Positions 28,314 to 33,728 of a DNA stretch of 33,728 nt are shown piece after piece; within the stretch, counting starts at the first letter, position 1, and the number at the start of each line of letters is the position of its first letter. The notes under the pieces are model-generated. The model saw nothing but the letters and a program-made list of their open reading frames with translations. It had not been told where the DNA came from and did not search any database. The DNA is from Gracilaria domingensis (Eukaryota > Rhodophyta > Florideophyceae > Gracilariales > Gracilariaceae). The stretch covers positions 1 through 33,728 of the forward strand of contig VCMS01000427.1 of assembly GCA_022539475.1 (NCBI GenBank), written 5' to 3'. The position numbers and the translations under genes are program-made.

Positions 28314-29883
28314 ATGAAGCAACTTTTCATCTCATTCTTCGTATTCCTTGTACTTCTGTCCGCGGCCAGATCGCAGAGCAATCTACCACCCGAACAGATT
28401 GCTGAGGAGCTCACCATTCCCTTGACAATCTTCAATGAGCTTGTCACTGTCCTATTCCCGAATGAAATCTTGCGCATGGAAACACCGATCGCTGTTCGAT
28501 ACGCACTGTTATTCGTTGTCGCCATTCATGAATATACATCGGCTTTTCATCCCTTCGCGTTATCGTTCCTGGGTATTCGCCACTCCATACCTTCTCGCTT
28601 CTGCTCATCACCGCTTTCTCTGGCTATCATCGAACGTCAAATCTTTTTCCGTTTGATCGAGCCAGAGTTCTCTCAGGAGATTCCCCCATACGCCGCCTTT
28701 CTCCAGCGTTTTGACATTAACCCATTCGACAACTCGACCGACACTGATACTGAAGTGGGCTGGGCAAACGTCGTATCGAAGGACCTGGTAGAATACTTTA
28801 CCGAAGATGGTTGGAACTCTTTGGGAGATCTGTCAAGGAATGATTACCTCGCACCGTTCGAAGATGCCACTGGTTACGAGCCGCAAAATCCAGCAAACTT
28901 GTCTCCTAGTAAGCTATTCAAACCACTTCGATGGCAACCACTGACTCAGCAGTCTGACTTCCGTGGCAGGTTTGCCACACAGGTGCACGTTGCGCCTCAC
29001 CTCGGAGCACTCGGAAAACCGCTTGTGATTGGAGAACGGGAGTTCGAATCCCGCAGAGTTCCACCTGTTTACGACACCCCCAATCGGAAGAAGAAGATTG
29101 GCCAAAGGGATCTCCGAAAAGTGAACAAGTTCATCGCGGATCTGTTTCTTTGTCGAGATCCGTTACAGAGGAACAACTTGCACTGGCCTATTGGTGGGAG
29201 AATAAGTTCTTCTCCTTGGGTTCCTTCATTCCTTTCTATGGAAGGCAATTGAATTTGACGCCTGTAGCGCTTTCCAGGTTGTTCCTTGGAGAGATGATGG
29301 CTCAGCACGACGCAGTTCTCCTCGCTTGGAAAGAGAAAAGACGCCATGACTATGTTCGCCACAGACTTTGATTCGAAGACTTCTGAAGGGAAGGAAAGTG
29401 ACGGCTTTCAAAGGGGTCGGAAAAGGCGTTGGTGTTGTCTCAGCTGAGGAGTGGGAACCGGTTCTTAGAACGCAACCGCATTCGGAATATCCGTCTGGGT
29501 CAGCAGCAATTTGCACGGCTTCGCTGGAACACCTTCAGATGGCGTTGAGCTCTCCTGACATCAATGAGGGTGGATCTATTCCCAAGTTCGAGCTGAATCT
29601 ACCGCAAGGGGTGGCCTTGAGCCCGATCACGAGCAATATAACTCTATCGTTCGAGAGTCTCAAAGCTGCGAGCGATAGCTGCGGATTCTCAAGACTAACT
29701 TCGGGGGTGCACTTCGAGCCTTCCGTGCCAGCTGGAAGCCGGCTGACGACTGGAGTCGGCGCGGCGGCATTCAAACATGTGAGTGATCTATACGCAGGAA
29801 AGGTGCCAGAGTTTTGTAGAGGTGTCTGCGCCATTAGTTTTCATCCATGGTTCTCCGAGAGAGCTTCCCTCACGCAGCCTTGA
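28314..29883 (+). pseudogene. Vanadium-dependent haloperoxidase-like (PAP2 superfamily) secreted protein, frameshifted
   Basis: The ATG at 28314 opens a clear signal peptide (MKQLFISFFVFLVLLSAARS). Family-like blocks follow: HEYTSAFHPFALSFLGI, DGWNSLGDLS, EDATGYEPQNPANL, LRWQPLTQQ, then AYWWENKFF, MAQHDAVLLAWKEKRRHDYVR, EWEPVLRTQPHSEYPSGSA and SGVHFEPSV. These correspond to the lysine/arginine, P-S-G and G-x-H segments that hold vanadate in haloperoxidases. Such enzymes halogenate substrates with hydrogen peroxide outside the cell. The PSG motif reads PSGS, not the PSGH of known active enzymes. The reading frame changes near 29148 and again near 29355. The second change looks like a one-base loss in an R-P context. 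The total span of about 520 codons suits the family. Either this is a young pseudogene or the sequence has indel errors. Confidence 0.72.
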
Positions 29884-30239
29884 TCTTCAATGCAAACGGG
29901 ATCGCTTTCCTGGCACTCATGTTGATGAATAAAGAACGACGCTGCTCTCGCTATGATCAGAACGTGTTCGTCAATCTAGATTGGTAGGATGTGTTGGCAC
30001 GGGCGCCGGCGCAAATGATGATCTCTGAGAGGCATCGCCAGCACCCGTAATCATGTTGGGCACAGGGCTTCAATTTGTACAGCTGGAGCTCAATACTCTC
30101 GCCGTGCTCATCAACTCGGCGACAACTTGAGAAACCAGTTGTGATAAACTTTATCAGAAGACGGAGCGCGCTCTTCCCCAACGTTCGACTCTCGTTGTTC
30201 GCGAATATCTTAGTGGACGTCTCCTACCCTCGTAAACAC
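29884..30239. other. No gene recognised
   Basis: This is the DNA after the haloperoxidase-like gene. No frame above 75 codons and no motif stands out. Confidence 0.4.
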
Positions 30240-31274
30240 TCAAATGTTCTTTTCGCCGCATACAACTCTTCGCTCTCTTCTGCTCCAAACTTTTCGGGAT
30301 ACGCAAGTCGTACGTTGTCCGCAAGATTCGCAGCCTCGCCGCCGAAAAAGTTTATCTATCGTCAGCAGCTGTCTCCCATCGCCATCCCGGCAGCGGAGCC
30401 CAAAGCGCCGACCCCCCGTCTTACTAATCCCAGTGGTACTGGAAGAGCCCGCCGTAACAGCCGCAGCAAGGTCCAGCGTGACGGCGCTTGTGCCGGTAAC
30501 ATCGTACAAACGCCGATAGAATAGCATGCTCACCCGACCGACTCTATGCCGAACCCCTAGCCCAGACCGTGTGTCGCACACCACTCTTCTCAAATACAGC
30601 GCGATCAAGATGAAAAACGGTGCTGCCCATGCGATGGTGATGCCAATGACATTTCAGAGCATCTTCGAACCGAGCGGCAGTGCCACGCAGTGGAAATTTG
30701 TGAAGCATACCACCCAGATCAATGGCCCTGACGCGCATAGAACCAGTAGATGCTTCCGGCACCGACACAGTCGAACGCGTTGGTAACACAAAATAGATCG
30801 ATCCTCGTGCCTTGACGTGTATCGAGTGGAACCGCGGACGATCACGCAGAAGATTTGATCGACGTTGAACGTTCACAAAACCGGGTGAACTCCGAAAGCG
30901 CTGAACGGTCTTGCTGGGTAACAAAGTGCTGGCATGAGTGCGGAGATGCCAATCTCCTCGAGAAATGCGTTCAAGTGCCTCACGGTTCCATCCAATGCGG
31001 ACCAGTCTCGCATGCAAGTGATAACGATCGACGCGTAGAAGAAGACAACATTGGTCCGATAAGACTAGTCCAGCGCCACGAAAACTCTCTTCGCGACGTG
31101 AAAGAAACAGACATGAGAAAGGTTGAATCGAAGACGGCCAGCAACGACCACGCCTTGCTGCGCGTCCGTTGGCAAACGCTTCACATCAAGCCGCATCCAC
31201 ACATAACGCCCCAAACACATCGATCTGACCGAATCGAATGGCGCGGACGCAAGCCCAAAAGCTGCGCGAACCAC
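30240..31274 (-). other. Doubtful relic of a membrane protein
   Basis: One minus-strand frame is open from about 31274 to 30240 apart from three stops (at about 31065, 30885 and 30654). It contains several hydrophobic stretches: NVVFFYASIVITC, LLVLCASGPLIWVVCF and VIGITIAWAAPFFILIALYL, the last followed by a basic segment as in a cytoplasmic tail. I recognise no family. A competing minus-strand frame (31017-30544) lies in the same place. The spacing of hydrophobic segments is the only support. Confidence 0.2.
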
Positions 31275-32059
31275 ACATGTGCAGGACTCTCCGCCGTAGG
31301 CGCTGACGAAAACAGTACAGCGAAGCGCAACAGCACATCAATCAGGGCGACCTGACAAAGGCGTAGACGCAGATGGGCTGGGTGCGGGTGCGCCAGGGTC
31401 TTGGAAGGCGATTTCGGCGTATCGGCGGCGTGGCGGTGGCGTGTGAGGCGCAGAGAGATCGACGACGGGCGGATGCCCCCGCCGGAATACCTGGAAAGTT
31501 TAGCCGGTGGGGCGGCGGCTAGGCGCGGCGCGTGCCGGAGCGGTGGTCGGGATGGCGCCAGCGGGGCGTCGAAGACATGAGAGGAAGGTGCGCGCGAAGA
31601 CGGTCAGTGCCGTTTGCCTCCTAAAAAACACACTGCACGCAACGCCAGCCAAAATGTAGCGCATGCTGTTCGAGCTGAAGCGCCTCGCTGACGCGCGCGA
31701 GGGCGCGCATTCCCGTGCTCGGCGCACTCCGCGCGCGGCTGTCTCGCGCCGCAGAGCTGTGCGTCGTCGATGTGACGTGGCGCGCGACGCCTTCCAATGT
31801 GCGCATGTTGCGCGCTTCAGTCATTTTATACGCGCTGTACGTGCAGTACAATTGCGCTAGGCTCCTTCGCGCTCCACCCCCGCGTGCACTTACGCGTGGG
31901 GATCGCTGCCGTTGCCCGTCATCACTGGCACCCTGCCATACCGCCCGTAAACCACGCCCTCCGTTCGCTCACGGACCTCGCTTCCAGCCTCCCGAACTTT
32001 AGCGCGCGCCACTCGTTCACCGTCGCCGCCATCCCGCCGTGAGTCGTCGTCGACGCCGC
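31275..32059. other. GC-rich stretch, no gene recognised
   Basis: Composition rises to strongly GC-rich (about 31380-31560 and 31700-32050), unlike the AT-richer DNA before it. Overlapping arginine-rich frames on both strands are typical of chance frames in such DNA. It may contain the promoter of the lectin gene. Confidence 0.35.
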
Positions 32060-33621
32060 GTCTCGCGCCGATTTGCGTGCTGCTACTGCTGGCTACCAGA
32101 GCCCTCGCGTTGCCGTCGCTGCTGTAGTGACAGCAGCAAAACCCGCAGCTATTCTAGTTTCTCTACCTGGGCGCGGGAGGCCCGGACCTCTCCTTTCGGC
32201 ACCCGAACGAGGCCCATCGCCGCCGGTGACCCCGTCTCCGACGGGTTTCAGCTGGGCACGACCATGATCACGCGCAGCCGCACCGGCCGCGACGTGGTCC
32301 TCCTCATGTCGGCGAGCCAGTCAAATTAAGCGCTGTTCTACAACGACATTGCCACCGATACGCAAAACTTCAACGGCTACTTCGACGTGGAGTTGGATAC
32401 CGTGCGCGATTCGCATGACCCTGCCAATGGTATGGACTTCTTCTTTTTGTGGGACTGCCCGAGGTTAGGCTATGCCATGGGTATTGCGCATACATTTGTG
32501 GGGCTTGGCATCATTATCGACACCTTTTCCAACTCTCGAACGCGAAATGTACGTTTATGTGTCGGACGGAACAAAGCAATGGAAGCCTGACACCGATGGC
32601 GCGGATACCGAGCTTTTCGAGGGCTGCTCGCTTGAGATGAACCACCCGATTCGCCTGTACGTCCAGCTGCTCGGTGGCAATCTTCACGTGGGCGTCGCTT
32701 TGAACCCACGCGCCCCATAACGCTGGCATACGTGCTTCAAGGTTTGGGGTGTGCAGCTGCCATTCTCTGGTGGTGGCTACCTCGCACTCCCTGCTGAGAC
32801 CGGCCCTTTCTTTGCCAATCATGAGGTCCACGACGCCGTCTTCATTCATGAATCCGCTCAGGTTGCCCACACTTATCGATCCGACTACTATTCGCAGCAG
32901 TATGGCGCCGGTTCTGCTTCCGGAACTACGGACCGACCACCGTGGTCTGTGACAGCAACAGCAGCGGAAACAGCATCAACAACAGCAGCAGAGCGATAAT
33001 TCGCGCGGCTACGTGCCGCCGGCTTTCAATGGTAGCTCCAGTGGTGTAGCACTTACAGCACCGCCCCTGCTCCGCCTCCGCATCGCACCGATCTGAACCC
33101 TGCCGCGCGCATGCACCGCAGAGAGGACGCCACCTCGTCGATCTCAGGCTCTTCGGACCTGCAGGTGTACGAGGTGTACAACTCTATGACGTCCATTTTC
33201 AAGGGCCTCGGCGACGAGAATGCGCAAGAAAGAAAGCTTGGAGGGTGTGCGCCAAATCATTGCGCAACTCATTCGCGAGATGGAGAAACAAAAGGGCGAC
33301 ATGTGGCAGTTGGTGGCCGTTTTGAAACCTCTTAAGGCTACTGCAGGCGACTTGTCGTATGCTTCGGGCAGGTTTTCTAGCCAGTTGCAAGGCCTTCATA
33401 ACTCGCGGCGTGCGCTTAAGTAGAAGACGCATAACATTTCTGATTCGCATGATGATCTGAACGAGGAGTTGGTGGATCATCACGAGAGCATCACCGAGCA
33501 GTCTCCTGGCGGAAGTGGTACCCTTATCATGTTCGTACTCATTCAAGCGCTTTTGAGAGTTGGCGTATACCATGTCAATAAGATGTCGTTGGCCGTGCGG
33601 AAAGTGCATCGAATGGTCTAA
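32060..33621 (+). pseudogene. L-type (legume-like) lectin, ERGIC-53/VIP36-like cargo receptor, broken
   Basis: A Leu-rich signal-peptide-like run (CVLLLLLATRALA, about 32075-32113) is followed, in another frame, by the lectin domain: FQLGTTMIT, ALFYND, NFNGYFDVELD, FFFLWDCP, TFVGLGIIIDTFSN, VYVSDGTKQW, DTDGADTELFEGC, CFKVWGVQLP and FFANHEVHD. The GLGIIIDTFSN block corresponds to the calcium/mannose site of the family. A Gln-rich linker, a heptad-like segment (QIIAQLIREMEKQ) and a membrane segment (GTLIMFVLIQALLRVGVYHV) follow, as in type I cargo receptors cycling between ER and Golgi. Breaks: TAA at 32327-32329 (a Gln codon expected), a one-base gain near 32547, TAA at 32718-32720, and further shifts at about 32940-33060 and 33225. 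The stop chosen is at 33619-33621. Confidence 0.7.
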
Positions 33622-33728
33622 CACCACGAGAAAATCTTACTGCCAGCCTTTGGGCGACATCATTGGCACGTCGAGGGAAAGAAGATTATCCTGAAAAGCC
33701 GTCACTGATGCACCTCTATCGTCGTCAT
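33622..33728. other. Downstream of lectin relic
   Basis: The same frame stays open after the stop as HHEKILLPAFG and ends at about 33706. This may be 3' untranslated sequence or a readable tail. The window ends here. Confidence 0.3.

Noticed and set aside
29035..29055. tRNA T-arm-like GGGAGTTCGAATCCC
   Set aside because: It lies inside the haloperoxidase-like coding sequence (EREFESRR) and has no acceptor, D or anticodon arms around it.

Overview
The window looks like eukaryotic nuclear DNA from a transposon-rich genome. It carries long terminal repeat (LTR) retrotransposons with a chromodomain, a Plavaka/KDZ-like transposase relic, a vanadium-haloperoxidase-like gene with a signal peptide, and a broken L-type (ERGIC-53/VIP36-like) lectin gene. 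No bacterial gene layout, rRNA or tRNA gene was recognised. The haloperoxidase-like protein and the repeat content would suit a marine red alga, but that is inference and other protists are not excluded.

Regions 1-15980 and 18471-21650 hold three copies of one Ty3/gypsy-type family. Element 1 (about 1-9636, sense strand minus) has a 5' LTR at 8743-9636, then gag, protease, reverse transcriptase, RNase H and integrase, a separate small chromodomain frame (1356-1117), and a large extra gene on the opposite strand (1-758, cut by the window edge). Element 1 sits inside the pol gene of element 2 (sense strand plus). What remains of element 2 in the window is integrase, chromodomain, the opposite-strand gene (14962-12979), a polypurine tract and the 3' LTR (14991-15980). 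Element 3 (sense minus) keeps its 3' LTR (18471-19450), polypurine tract and the opposite-strand gene (19531-21336), and then breaks off.

The most notable feature is this opposite-strand gene, here called aORF. It is about 600 codons, starts just inside the 3' LTR, and runs head-on toward pol. Three diverged copies keep the same protein motifs, although all are now broken by stops or frameshifts. The same elements share a degenerate 22-bp repeat array in front of the chromodomain frame, and a structured block inside the LTR with constant loops and compensating stem changes.

The DNA between and after the elements (15981-18470 and 21650-33728) is a gene graveyard. It holds a possible tyrosine-recombinase relic, several perfect foldback hairpins, a 145-bp direct repeat, the transposase relic (23541-25179), a three-unit 110-bp tandem repeat of large palindromes with TTAGGG cores (26870-27155), the haloperoxidase-like pseudogene (28314-29883) and the L-type lectin pseudogene (about 32060-33621). 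No intact host gene was identified. Many of the broken frames stay open over long distances and are interrupted by single nonsense changes, most of them consistent with C-to-T or G-to-A transitions.
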